64,000 nt of DNA from Megasphaera stantonii (GCF_003367905.1 NZ_CP029462.1:1798001-1862000); one strand, 5' to 3'; counted from the stretch's first letter, positions 7,565 through 15,065 are shown. The notes: generated from the sequence alone by a model not told the origin. Translations and numbers: made by a program.

Positions 7565-8191
7565 ATGACCATTCCTGTACGGCAATGCATCCGTCAAGTC
7601 CAGATGGGCGACGTCGATGCCATTGCAGATATTTGTCAGCTGTACAACCCCTTTATCCAATCCATGGCCCGTAAATACAGCTACGTGTACGGCAGCATTC
7701 ATGACGCCCGCTCGGTCGCGACTACCGCTTTGATCGAATGCATTTATTCCTACGACCTGGCGGACAACGTGGACGTCCCCCTGGCCATCGTCCGGCGCGT
7801 CAGAAAGCAGTTCGGCGACGACGCTTACCGCTACAAGCAGGAACAATCCCTGCTTGAAAAGAACGTTTACTGTCCCGAAGGCGGCACGACCGATCTGCCC
7901 GACTATCTGGAAGACCAGAACGCCGTCTGTCCCATGGGCCGGGTCATCGAGCTGGAAGAAAAAGAAGAGCTCCAGCGGGCCTTGGATACCCTCGACGAGA
8001 AGGAACGCCGCCTCGTCTGCCTGCGCCACAAGGAAGCATGGACCTTCCGCTCCATCAGCGAGGAACACGGCATCCCCATCCCTTCGATTCAGACCGTCAT
8101 CAACCGCGGCGTGCGCAAGCTCCGCAGCCATTACGGCCTCGACGGCGACGCGCCGAAGAAAATTCCGAAAAAGCAAAGGGGAAAGAAATAG
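7565..8191 (+). CDS. sigma-70-like RNA polymerase factor
   Basis: This 208-residue protein has the shape of a short alternative sigma factor. Residues 8-75 resemble region 2 (ADICQLYNPFIQSMARKY and TTALIECIYSYDL). Residues 130-195 resemble region 4, with ALDTLDEKERRLVCLRHKEA and a helix-turn-helix in TFRSISEEHGIPIPSIQTVI. AAGGAGG precedes ATG 7565; the longer frame from 7526 lacks a site. UviA/BotR-type factors and phage late-gene activators share this architecture. It may drive the DUF1659/DUF2922 genes or the amidase, which is inferred from proximity. The basic C-terminal tail KKIPKKQRGKK abuts repeat R3. Confidence 0.75.
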   Translation: MTIPVRQCIRQVQMGDVDAIADICQLYNPFIQSMARKYSYVYGSIHDARSVATTALIECIYSYDLADNVDVPLAIVRRVRKQFGDDAYRYKQEQSLLEKNVYCPEGGTTDLPDYLEDQNAVCPMGRVIELEEKEELQRALDTLDEKERRLVCLRHKEAWTFRSISEEHGIPIPSIQTVINRGVRKLRSHYGLDGDAPKKIPKKQRGKK

Positions 8192-8194
8192 GAG

Positions 8195-8395
8195 GATGGC
8201 TGTTGCTTTTTCTTTCGGCTCGGCCAGAAAGAAAAAGCAGCCAAAAAGAAAGAGGCCGGCCCGGAAATCCCCCGTCTTACGACATCGGCTGAGGCCGTGC
8301 GGTAAAATCGCTGCGTTCGGATACGGCTGTACTATCCTCAACCGATGTCGTATCCGGTGAAGCCGGAACCGCCGCGTCCGTAACGGGCTGTGCTT
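8195..8395 (+). repeat. intergenic hairpin repeat, copy R3
   Basis: The order is the same as in R1 and R2: a CTTTC...GAAAG hairpin, AAAGAAAGAGGCCGGCCCGG, and a palindrome with 17-nt arms (8278-8294 and 8336-8352, one mismatch) around AAAATCGCTGCGTTCGGAT, then GCGTCCGTAACGGGC. It begins four bases after the sigma-like gene stop and may act as its transcript end. Confidence 0.72.
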
Positions 8396-8700
8396 GCAAA
8401 GGTAGTGAGCGACTACGCTTGCCATGACAGACATGATGATAAAGCGTTCATGCGATTCCCTCCCTTCCGTTGCCAGGAATGGAGTAGAGCAACGCGTTCA
8501 GTATATTATGCCATGATTAAAGATTTTTTAACCTGGCATGAGAGAACTATGAGAAAAAGGGAGAATGACTGTGCAGTCGGTGACTATATGAGCACTACAT
8601 GAAACCTTGAATCCATACGACAGACCGAATCCAGTGCGGATTCGGTCTTTTTTTGCGCGAAAAAAATAGCTGAAAAATCGCATAAAATGGCCGTTTCCTC
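8396..8700. other. gap without a convincing gene
   Basis: A 70-codon frame at 8390-8602 has no family resemblance and begins in repeat R3, so I do not call it. A clear terminator lies at 8623-8654. Otherwise I see nothing definable here. Confidence 0.4.
8623..8654 (+). terminator. Rho-independent terminator
   Basis: A perfect stem GACCGAATCC/GGATTCGGTC with a 5-nt loop, followed by a run of T. It insulates the autotransporter promoter from upstream transcription. Confidence 0.8.
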
Positions 8701-8730
8701 TTGACAGGGGGGGGGGGTATGAAGTATATT
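8701..8730 (+). promoter_or_regulatory. promoter with poly-G spacer, probable phase-variable switch
   Basis: A consensus TTGACA (8701-8706) is followed directly by 11 G (8707-8717), then TATGAAG and TATATT (8725-8730). The spacer is 18 bp; loss of one G would give the optimal 17. Slippage at such tracts changes promoter strength in phase-variable surface genes of other bacteria. It lies 190 bp upstream of the autotransporter start. Confidence 0.65.
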
Positions 8731-8907
8731 AATAAAGGGGATATGTATAAAGCGAAGTAGGACTAGCGCGCATACATATGTATTTTGGTTATAACAAAAT
8801 GTGTTTATAAATTATACATGGTTGTATAGGATGGCATCCGATAAAAGATATTCCACTGTTTGACTGGGAGGATGAGGTCGTACAGCCATGGACGAGGAGG
8901 AAATCAT

Positions 8908-11900
8908 ATGATAGGCAAACGAAACTTAGGAAAAGCCGTCGTACTGGGCTTACTGTTAAGCACTGGCATGTATGGCGCGGTATGGGCGGCGGAAGTAACG
9001 ACAAGTGAATTTTTGTCAGGTAAATATGCGAATGGAAATGCCATTGAAGGCGTTATAATTGACACTGACAAAATTAGTGTAAATCAATCGATTACTGTAA
9101 ATGGCGTAACTACGTCGGCAGATCAAAATCAAAATTTTATTGCCAACAAAGAAATTAGCGTAGATAAAAATGTAGATTTGACATTTAATAATTTGTTTTT
9201 AAATGGGCCGAAGATTACTGGGCAGGGTAATATCGTTGTTAATACAACAGCGGCTAGCGGAGGTAACCCAATATTTGTAGGAGGCAATATTCAAGCCAAC
9301 AGCTTGACATTAAATACAAGCAAGGGGGACGGTATTTATCTTTATGAACATGATTTAACGTTAGATGTGGAACATTTAACCATTAATGCAACAGCAAATG
9401 GTTTTATACAGGAAACTAGTGAACCTCCTGCGATTTTAACTACTCCCACAACTACAACAATTGATGATACACAATCCATCAATGTAAATTCCAGTGGTTC
9501 ATGGGCATTTCATAATAATTCGCAAGCTGGCGTTTTAAACAATGTTTATATGCGCAGTGATAAAGAAAATAGCGTCATTAATTTAATGGGGGCCAATGGG
9601 TATAGCCATACTTCTGCCGGTGAAAGTATTTTAAAAGCAGATAATATTAATATTGGCGCATGGAGCTATTATGGGGTGTATGCTGGCAGTGGCGGCTTGT
9701 TAGAAATAGAAGCAAAAAATGATGTAAATATAAAAGATAAAGTCAATGAAGAAGAAAAAATTGGTTCTTATGCACAGCGTGCAGCGAAAGCGGAAAATGG
9801 TACGTTGAAAGTAATTGCTAAAAATGGTTCGACAACTATGATTGGTCGTGAAGAAGGTGTATGGACTGCAGGTACTGGTAATGCGACTATAACATCAGCA
9901 TTAAACAACAAGATATTAGCTGGTAAATATGGCTTGCATGCGACGGGGAAAGATATTACTGTTACTGGGCAAAATAATATAATTGGCGCAGATAACGATG
10001 TTGCAAATAATATTTTAGATTTTAATTACGGTGATGGTTTAGCTATTTCATCAACAAATTCAACTGTAACAACTGTAAGTGCAACCGGAGAGAATGGCTA
10101 TAATGCGATTTATGGTGCTGTATCTGCGACTGGAAAAGATACTACTGTTGGTATTGGTAAACTAGACGTAGAAGGCAATACCTTTAGCAGAATTTCTAAT
10201 GGTGAAGTTGCAAACAGCATTTATTCTGCAGCTGTCATTGATAAAGCTGGCGGATTAACTGGCAAAGAAACAACGACAGATAGCGAAACCGGCGAAACGA
10301 CAACTACCGGCATGGACGTTGTTTCTGCGTTATATGCGGAAAAAGGCGGGCAGATTCAGCTTTCTGGTATCAATACGATTCAAACCTATTATGCCGATAC
10401 GACAGACGAACACACCTCTGAAAGAGCCGTATGGGCTTACGATGGCGCGAATATTGATATTGACGGCGTAACTAACATCAGCACGTACAGCTACGATCAG
10501 TCCCCGAACAGCGGCGATATTGCCATTGCCGCAGGCACGGCGACGGAATTGAAGGCTGAAGATTTTACAGAAGATAAGCTCAATAGCTTGGAAAAAGCGA
10601 CGGTTCATTTGAATTACAAGGCTGGCAGCTCCATTGAAGGCGATATTCTGGCGGCGTATGGCGGCGAAGTTCATATCAGCAACGCGACTCTTAAAACCCG
10701 GGCTGCTGGCGAAGACGCTTCGTTTGACGGTATCAACATTCACGGCAACTTGCTTGCCGGTAATACAGGCGTGTTAAACGTCAACCTTGGCAACGGCGGC
10801 CGTCTGGAAGGCCGTGCTGACGACTACGGTGACGCCGGCACGGTTAAAAACAACGATCACGGTACGACGTTCTTTAACCCGGCCTTCAGCAGCGAAATCC
10901 TTACGGGCGGCGAAGTAAACCTTACCATGGGCGAAGGCTCGAAATGGACGGTTACGGGCCAGAGCTGGATTACGAAAGTGGATACGGGAAATAGTGAGCA
11001 TGTCGAAATCGACCTCAGTGCGACGGATTCGGAATTGAATAAAACGGTACAGGCTTTGACGATCGGCGAAATGAAGGGCAACGCCATGTTTACGATGCAG
11101 CTCGACGGAGAACGAAACGTCAGCGATATGCTGTACATGAAAAAAGCGAACGGCGAGTATTTCATCAATTTGAAAAACGCCGTGACTGTAGAAGACATGT
11201 ATCAGGATGGGTTTGACGGCTTGCGCTTTGCGACGGTCGGCAAAGGGTCGAACGCCACGTTCAGCGCCGGTACGTATGGCAACGGCGTGTATAACGTCGA
11301 ATACGAAGTCGGCACGGACAACTACAATGGGAACTCGGAAAACGATGCGTATAACAGCACGAATGCCGACGGCGAAATGGACGCGGCGAAACCGGGGAAT
11401 GATTTGGTAGATAACCTTTTTAAGGACGAACCGCAGGAAGCTGCTGCAAACGGCGTCATGACCTTAGCGGCTGTTGCTTCGCCCGATTCGGCAGATGCGA
11501 CGGAAGACATGGGCACGAATACGGGCATGAACGGGGCGGACTTAGACGATACGACGAACTTCAAGCTCATCGGCGTCAAATCGACGGAACTATCCAATGC
11601 CGGTAAAACCATTATCGACATGTCCAAGGTCAACTACTCCAACGCTATCTACATGGATAGATTGAACAAGCGCATGGGCGAAGCACGGTACATTGACGGC
11701 GACGAAGGCTTGTGGGTGCGCATCCGCCACGACCGCATCGGCAAGTCTGACGCCTTCCGCAGCAAGAATACCATGATGGAACTGGGCTATGACAAACGCG
11801 TCGACGACCGGGAAGACGGCGAACACCGCCGCGGCTTTGCTATCGACTACATGCGCGGCACGACGGACTACCATAACGTAGCCGGTGACGGCGACGTACG

Positions 11901-12492
11901 GCGCGGCGGCGTATGGTTCTACGATACGTGGCTGGGCAATAAAGGCCATTATTCCGATTACGTCCTGAAATTCGGCAGATTGTCCAATGATTTCGACATC
12001 TACAGCGAATTGGGCGAAAAGATTACCGGCGATTACAGCAACTTTGTCTACTCGGCCAGCGCCGAATACGGCCGCAAGAAGGACATCGGCAAGGATTGGT
12101 ATTTCGAACCTCAGGTTCAGCTCCAGTATGCTCATGTCACCGACGCCGACTACACGACGAGCCAGGGCACGAGCGTGGAACTGGACGCTATCGACAGCCT
12201 CATCGGCCGCGTCGGCTTCCGCCTCGGCAAGGATATGGGCGAAAACAATACCTTCTATGTCAAGGCCGACGTGCTTCATGAATTCCTGGGCGATCAGGAT
12301 ATCAGCGCCTTCGACGATACGGGTCGCCTTGACACGACCTATGAAAACGAAGGTACCTGGTACGACGTAGGCCTCGGCTTCTCCCATCAGTTCAGCAAGG
12401 GGACGTACATGTTCCTCGACGTGGAAAAGACCTTTGGCAATGACAACGAAGATACGTACCAGTTCAACGTCGGCATGAACTGGAAAGTCTAA
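8908..12492 (+). CDS. large type V autotransporter
   Basis: This 1194-residue surface protein starts at ATG 8908, which has GAGGAGG upstream; a longer start at 8860 would hide the signal sequence. Residues 1-28 are a signal peptide (KAVVLGLLLSTGMYGAVWAA). Residues 30-900 form a repetitive, Asn/Thr/Gly-rich passenger with NATLxI-type strands, as in beta-helical adhesins. Residues about 920-1194 are the autotransporter beta-barrel (GLWVRIRHDRIGK, then strands to the final NVGMNWKV). The first 1.4 kb are much more AT-rich than the rest, so the passenger is probably mosaic. Expression is probably phase-variable through the poly-G promoter. Adhesion is likely; a target cannot be named. Confidence 0.9.
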   Translation: MIGKRNLGKAVVLGLLLSTGMYGAVWAAEVTTSEFLSGKYANGNAIEGVIIDTDKISVNQSITVNGVTTSADQNQNFIANKEISVDKNVDLTFNNLFLNGPKITGQGNIVVNTTAASGGNPIFVGGNIQANSLTLNTSKGDGIYLYEHDLTLDVEHLTINATANGFIQETSEPPAILTTPTTTTIDDTQSINVNSSGSWAFHNNSQAGVLNNVYMRSDKENSVINLMGANGYSHTSAGESILKADNINIGAWSYYGVYAGSGGLLEIEAKNDVNIKDKVNEEEKIGSYAQRAAKAENGTLKVIAKNGSTTMIGREEGVWTAGTGNATITSALNNKILAGKYGLHATGKDITVTGQNNIIGADNDVANNILDFNYGDGLAISSTNSTVTTVSATGENGYNAIYGAVSATGKDTTVGIGKLDVEGNTFSRISNGEVANSIYSAAVIDKAGGLTGKETTTDSETGETTTTGMDVVSALYAEKGGQIQLSGINTIQTYYADTTDEHTSERAVWAYDGANIDIDGVTNISTYSYDQSPNSGDIAIAAGTATELKAEDFTEDKLNSLEKATVHLNYKAGSSIEGDILAAYGGEVHISNATLKTRAAGEDASFDGINIHGNLLAGNTGVLNVNLGNGGRLEGRADDYGDAGTVKNNDHGTTFFNPAFSSEILTGGEVNLTMGEGSKWTVTGQSWITKVDTGNSEHVEIDLSATDSELNKTVQALTIGEMKGNAMFTMQLDGERNVSDMLYMKKANGEYFINLKNAVTVEDMYQDGFDGLRFATVGKGSNATFSAGTYGNGVYNVEYEVGTDNYNGNSENDAYNSTNADGEMDAAKPGNDLVDNLFKDEPQEAAANGVMTLAAVASPDSADATEDMGTNTGMNGADLDDTTNFKLIGVKSTELSNAGKTIIDMSKVNYSNAIYMDRLNKRMGEARYIDGDEGLWVRIRHDRIGKSDAFRSKNTMMELGYDKRVDDREDGEHRRGFAIDYMRGTTDYHNVAGDGDVRRGGVWFYDTWLGNKGHYSDYVLKFGRLSNDFDIYSELGEKITGDYSNFVYSASAEYGRKKDIGKDWYFEPQVQLQYAHVTDADYTTSQGTSVELDAIDSLIGRVGFRLGKDMGENNTFYVKADVLHEFLGDQDISAFDDTGRLDTTYENEGTWYDVGLGFSHQFSKGTYMFLDVEKTFGNDNEDTYQFNVGMNWKV

Positions 12493-12496
12493 GGGC

Positions 12497-12913
12497 ATGA
12501 ACCGACTGGCGAAATGTCCCGTCTGCGGCAAGGAGTTTACGGCGGACCGGTCGACGCAGACCTATTGCAGCGCCGTCTGCCGCCGCTACGCCTACCGCCA
12601 TCGGGACGAAGCCCCGCCGGCGCAGCGAGCCTGCGGAAAGACGGTGCGCTCCTTTCGCTGCCTGCGCTGCGGGACGATCGTCTCCGTGACGAACCGCGCC
12701 GACAAACGGGTAAAATTCTGCTCGCCCCGCTGCGAGCGGCTGTATTGGAAGCACTCGGAGCACGCCGCGTGCCAGGCCGTGGTGCGTACCTTTTCCTGCC
12801 GGCAGTGCGGCCGGACAGTGACCGTCACGGAAGCAAAGGACCGGCGAACCGCCTTCTGCAGCGCCGACTGCCGCATACAGTGGTTTTCCGCGCATCGGAA
12901 GCGGACACCGTAG
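12497..12913 (+). CDS. triple treble-clef zinc-finger protein
   Basis: This 138-residue protein consists of three similar modules of about 38 residues: CPVCGKEF with CSAVC, CLRCGTIV with CSPRC, and CRQCGRTV with CSADC. Each gives a four-cysteine zinc site followed by an aromatic/basic helix (RRYAYRHR, ERLYWKHS, RIQWFSAHR). It starts five bases after the autotransporter stop and is probably in the same transcript. Such fingers bind nucleic acid or protein. A cytoplasmic role is expected because there is no signal peptide. The function is unknown; co-regulation with a surface protein is the only clue. Confidence 0.65.
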   Translation: MNRLAKCPVCGKEFTADRSTQTYCSAVCRRYAYRHRDEAPPAQRACGKTVRSFRCLRCGTIVSVTNRADKRVKFCSPRCERLYWKHSEHAACQAVVRTFSCRQCGRTVTVTEAKDRRTAFCSADCRIQWFSAHRKRTP

Positions 12914-12928
12914 GTAGATATGATAAGA

Positions 12929-12967
12929 AAAGAGTCAGAACAGACGAACTGCGTTCTGACTCTTTTT
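12929..12967 (+). terminator. Rho-independent terminator after the zinc-finger gene
   Basis: Perfect arms AAGAGTCAGAAC/GTTCTGACTCTT with an 11-nt loop and a T run, with matching A residues upstream, so it may work in both directions. Confidence 0.82.
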
Positions 12968-13041
12968 GTATATATAATAATGTAATATATAGAAGCGATC
13001 GGCGCCTTGACGAGGCGGCGAGGGTATGCTAGGATAAACAT

Positions 13042-13136
13042 GAAAAAAGAGATGCTAGCCGACAAACGGTTAGCCCAATACTATATTGCAAAATAGCCGC
13101 AATCAGAATTGGAGCTCTGGGTGGCGGCTATTTTTG
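13042..13136 (+). ncRNA. locus C antisense RNA
   Basis: The promoter is TTGACG (13007-13012), 17 bp, TAGGAT (13030-13035). The RNA has a hairpin GCTAGCCG-ACAAA-CGGTTAGC, where one G-U pair and altered base pairs keep the fold seen in the other copies. It ends in a perfect 11-bp stem AAAATAGCCGC/GCGGCTATTTT with a T run, which also terminates the opposing toxin transcript. Confidence 0.65.
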
Positions 13137-13205
13137 CGTGTGCTGCAATACGATGATTAACACCATTAAAAGCAACAACGTTACGTTTACTTGGGCTATA
13201 TCCAT
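13128..13205 (-). CDS. locus C: small hydrophobic toxin-like peptide
   Basis: This 25-residue peptide begins MDIAQVNVTLLLLMVLIIVL and ends QHTQK. TTG at 13211 could add two residues and restore the M-x-M start of the family. The promoter on the minus strand is TTGACA (13308-13303), 18 bp, TACCAT (13284-13279), and the leader carries the CCCC...CGGGG hairpin that overlaps the SD. One aliphatic segment long enough to enter the membrane and a polar basic tail fit a type I toxin. The stop codon lies inside the shared terminator stem. Not assignable to a named family from sequence alone. Confidence 0.65.
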   Translation of the reverse strand: MDIAQVNVTLLLLMVLIIVLQHTQK

Positions 13206-13378
13206 ATGCAACACCCCGTTTCTAGGGGCATAATTTAACCGCGCTGCCGTTTGGAATGCATAGCATCTCTTGCCTTTTATGGTACAGGATAACAGGACGT
13301 GCTGTCAAGGGAAAATCGTCCGTATGTTCGATTGGTATACGCCTTGACGAGCCTGTAGGGCTATGCTAAGATAGAGGT

Positions 13379-13470
13379 GAAAAACGAGGCGCTGCACCGA
13401 CAAACGGTTCGCCCCAATTATATTACGCACAAAAATAGTCGCAACAATGGGGATTGGGCGGCTATTTTTG
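13379..13470 (+). ncRNA. locus D antisense RNA
   Basis: TTGACG (13344-13349), 17 bp, TAAGAT (13367-13372). The RNA contains the hairpin GGCG-CTGC-ACCG-ACAAA-CGGT-T-CGCC and ends at the stem AAAATAGTCGC/GGCGGCTATTTT with a T run. It overlaps the toxin D 3' end. Confidence 0.66.
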
Positions 13471-13545
13471 TTTATTCTGTGTCAGGATGGTCAACACGAT
13501 AAGGAGTAACAGCGTTACGTTTATCTGGTCAAATCCCATACACAT
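13462..13545 (-). CDS. locus D: small hydrophobic toxin-like peptide
   Basis: This 27-residue peptide begins MCMGFDQINVTLLLLIVLTI and ends TQNKQK; the identical peptide is encoded by locus G. The promoter is TTGACA (13638-13633), 18 bp, TACCAT (13614-13609). Between them is a leader of about 55 nt with the conserved CAAACGGCAGGCGGT block and a CCCCG-GAAT-CGGGG hairpin whose 3' arm is the SD (GGGGTG) directly before ATG. Masking of the SD would hold translation low, as in known type I toxin mRNAs. Probably membrane-active; the activity is inferred from architecture. Confidence 0.7.
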   Translation of the reverse strand: MCMGFDQINVTLLLLIVLTILTQNKQK

Positions 13546-13708
13546 CACCCCGATTCCGGGGCCCGATTACCGCCTGCCGTTTGGAGTATGCAGCGCCTCT
13601 TGTGTCATATGGTACAGGACAGGCAGGCGCTTTGTCAAGAGAAAACCGTCTGTATGTTCGATTGGTATACGCCTTGACGGGCTGATGGAGCTATGCTAAG
13701 ATAGAGAT

Positions 13709-13804
13709 GAAAAACGAGGCGTTGCACCGACAAACGGTTCGCCCCAATAGTGTTACTAACAAAAATAGTCGCAACCTCGGGGAAAAGGAAGGCGGCTATT
13801 TTTG
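13709..13804 (+). ncRNA. locus E antisense RNA
   Basis: TTGACG (13674-13679), 17 bp, TAAGAT (13697-13702). The RNA has the conserved ACCG-ACAAA-CGGT hairpin and ends at the stem AAAATAGTCGC/GGCGGCTATTTT. The loop of the terminator (CCTCGGGGAAAAGGAAG) is shared with locus F and nearly with locus G. Confidence 0.66.
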
Positions 13805-13879
13805 TTTGCTTTGTGTCAGGATGATCAATACGATAAGAAGTAACAAGGTTACGTTTATCTGGTCAAATCCCATACACAT
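13796..13879 (-). CDS. locus E: small hydrophobic toxin-like peptide
   Basis: This 27-residue peptide differs from D and G at two positions (Thr to Ile and Asn to Ser in the tail region ILTQSKQK). The promoter is TTGACA (13972-13967), 18 bp, TACCAT (13948-13943), and the leader and SD-masking hairpin match locus D. The codon changes relative to D are mostly silent, which suggests the peptide has been kept by selection. Confidence 0.7.
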   Translation of the reverse strand: MCMGFDQINVTLLLLIVLIILTQSKQK

Positions 13880-14042
13880 CACCCCGATTCCGGGGCCTGA
13901 TTACCGCCTGCCGTTTGGAGTATGCAGCGCCTCTTGTGTCATATGGTACAGGACTAACAGGTATTTTGTCAAGGGAAAATCGTCCGTATGTTCGTTTGGC
14001 ATACGCCTTGACGAGCCTGTAGGGCTATGCTAAGATAGAGAT

Positions 14043-14138
14043 GAAAAACGAGGCGCTGCACCGACAAACGGTTCGCCCCAATAGTGTTATTAACAAAAAT
14101 AGTCGCAACCTCGGGGAAAAGGAAGGCGGCTATTTTTG
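14043..14138 (+). ncRNA. locus F antisense RNA without an intact toxin
   Basis: TTGACG (14008-14013), 17 bp, TAAGAT (14031-14036). The RNA is nearly identical to that of locus E. The opposing toxin gene has lost its start, core and leader hairpin by deletion, so this RNA may be an orphan that could still act on messages from the other copies. Confidence 0.64.
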
Positions 14139-14240
14139 TTTGTTTTGTGTCAGGATGGATGGGCACGATTACCGTCTGCCGTTTGAAGTATGCAGTGCTT
14201 CTTGTGTCTTATGGTACAGGGCAAACGGGTTCTTTGGCAA
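14131..14240 (-). pseudogene. locus F: deleted toxin gene
   Basis: Only the last few codons of the toxin (near 14131-14158) remain. They are joined directly to the leader sequence GTCTGCCGTTTG, so the SD hairpin, start and hydrophobic core are missing. The -10 (TACCAT, 14216-14211) remains, but the -35 has become TTGCCA (14240-14235). This is a clean internal deletion that left the antisense side intact. Confidence 0.65.
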
Positions 14241-14301
14241 GAGAAAAGCGTTCGTATGTTTGTGTATGGGGTGCCTCTCTTGCAGAATGATTCTATCTTT
14301 A

Positions 14302-14318
14302 GTATAGTAATACTATAC
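14302..14318. promoter_or_regulatory. palindromic operator candidate upstream of the macrodomain gene
   Basis: GTATAGTAATACTATAC is a perfect 8-bp inverted repeat around a single central base, 24 bp before the macrodomain start and overlapping its likely -10 region. A regulator binding here would control the gene. Confidence 0.45.
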
Positions 14319-14342
14319 AATCTATGCAGGAGGTAACGGGCG

Positions 14343-14834
14343 ATGCCGTTTAAAATTATTTGCGGAGACATTACAAAGGTACAGGCCGATGCCATCGTAA
14401 ACGCGGCCAATGAGCGGCTGTTGATGGGCGGCGGCGTATGCGGCGCTATATTCCGGGCAGCCGGATATGACGAGCTGACCGAAGCTTGTCAGGATATCGG
14501 GCATTGCCCGACGGGCGACGCTGTCATCACGCCGGCCTTTCATCTGCCGGCGCAGTACGTCATTCATACCGTAGGGCCTGTGTGGGAAGGCGGCGACCAT
14601 GGTGAACGGGAATTGCTGTACCAATGTTATGCCAAATCGCTGGCCCTTGCCGAATCCTACGGCCTTCGGTCTATTGCCTTTCCGCTGATTTCATCGGGCA
14701 TCTTCGGCTATCCTCGGGAAGAGGCCCTTCAAGTCTGCGAGGAAGCCATCGAAGATTTTTTGGCCGTTCATGAGATGGACGTGTATTTAGTGTTGCTGTC
14801 GTGCGAGGGCGTCGGCGAATTAGAATACGTATAA
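14343..14834 (+). CDS. macrodomain protein (ADP-ribose hydrolase type)
   Basis: This 163-residue protein is a single macrodomain. It has the ADP-ribose-binding motifs [19 protein letters not shown], the glycine loop [13 protein letters not shown], and the distal loop [12 protein letters not shown]. Close relatives remove ADP-ribose from proteins or deacetylate O-acetyl-ADP-ribose, in the cytoplasm. It has a strong RBS (CAGGAGG) and a palindromic operator candidate. A terminator (14869-14902) follows. It lies inside the toxin-locus array between copies F and G; a functional link is not shown. MacroD-type enzymes can reverse DarT-like toxins, but no such partner is visible nearby. Confidence 0.88.
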   Translation: MPFKIICGDITKVQADAIVNAANERLLMGGGVCGAIFRAAGYDELTEACQDIGHCPTGDAVITPAFHLPAQYVIHTVGPVWEGGDHGERELLYQCYAKSLALAESYGLRSIAFPLISSGIFGYPREEALQVCEEAIEDFLAVHEMDVYLVLLSCEGVGELEYV

Positions 14835-14868
14835 TATACGGCGTACTGCGCGGCGGTGAAGGGAAAAG

Positions 14869-14902
14869 ACAATCTCAGCAAAGACTTTTTTGCTGAGATT
14901 GT
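14869..14902 (+). terminator. Rho-independent terminator after the macrodomain gene
   Basis: Perfect stem ACAATCTCAGCAAA/TTTGCTGAGATTGT with a short loop, just before the tRNA promoter. Confidence 0.8.
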
Positions 14903-14913
14903 AAAAAAAGTAC

Positions 14914-14941
14914 TTGACGGAAAGGATTTTTGTGATATAAT
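14914..14941 (+). promoter_or_regulatory. tRNA-Leu promoter
   Basis: TTGACG (14914-14919), a 16-bp spacer and TATAAT (14936-14941), about 30 bp upstream of the tRNA. Confidence 0.7.
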
Positions 14942-14972
14942 TACTCTTGTGCTAAGGAATCAAACACAGCTT

Positions 14973-15056
14973 GCCGGAGTGGCGGAATGGCAGACGCACC
15001 TGACTCAAAATCAGGCGGGTAACACCGTGGGGGTTCAAGTCCCTTCTCCGGCACCA
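14973..15056 (+). tRNA. tRNA-Leu (anticodon CAA)
   Basis: This is an 84-nt class II tRNA. The acceptor stem GCCGGAG pairs with CTCCGGC, followed by encoded ACCA. The anticodon stem CCTGA/TCAGG closes the loop CTCAAAA, giving CAA, which reads UUG. The long variable arm GCGGGTAACACCGTG and GGTTCAAGTCC T-arm are normal for leucine tRNA. A terminator hairpin AATCCGAACT/AGTTCGGATT lies at 15066-15105. It has its own promoter. Confidence 0.95.
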
Positions 15057-15065
15057 AACCGATAT

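Noticed and set aside
13454-14307. Plus-strand frames of 81-108 codons in the array with repeated MINTIRSN-like sequence
   Set aside because: They run antisense to the toxin peptides and through the terminators; their similarity to each other comes from the DNA repeat.
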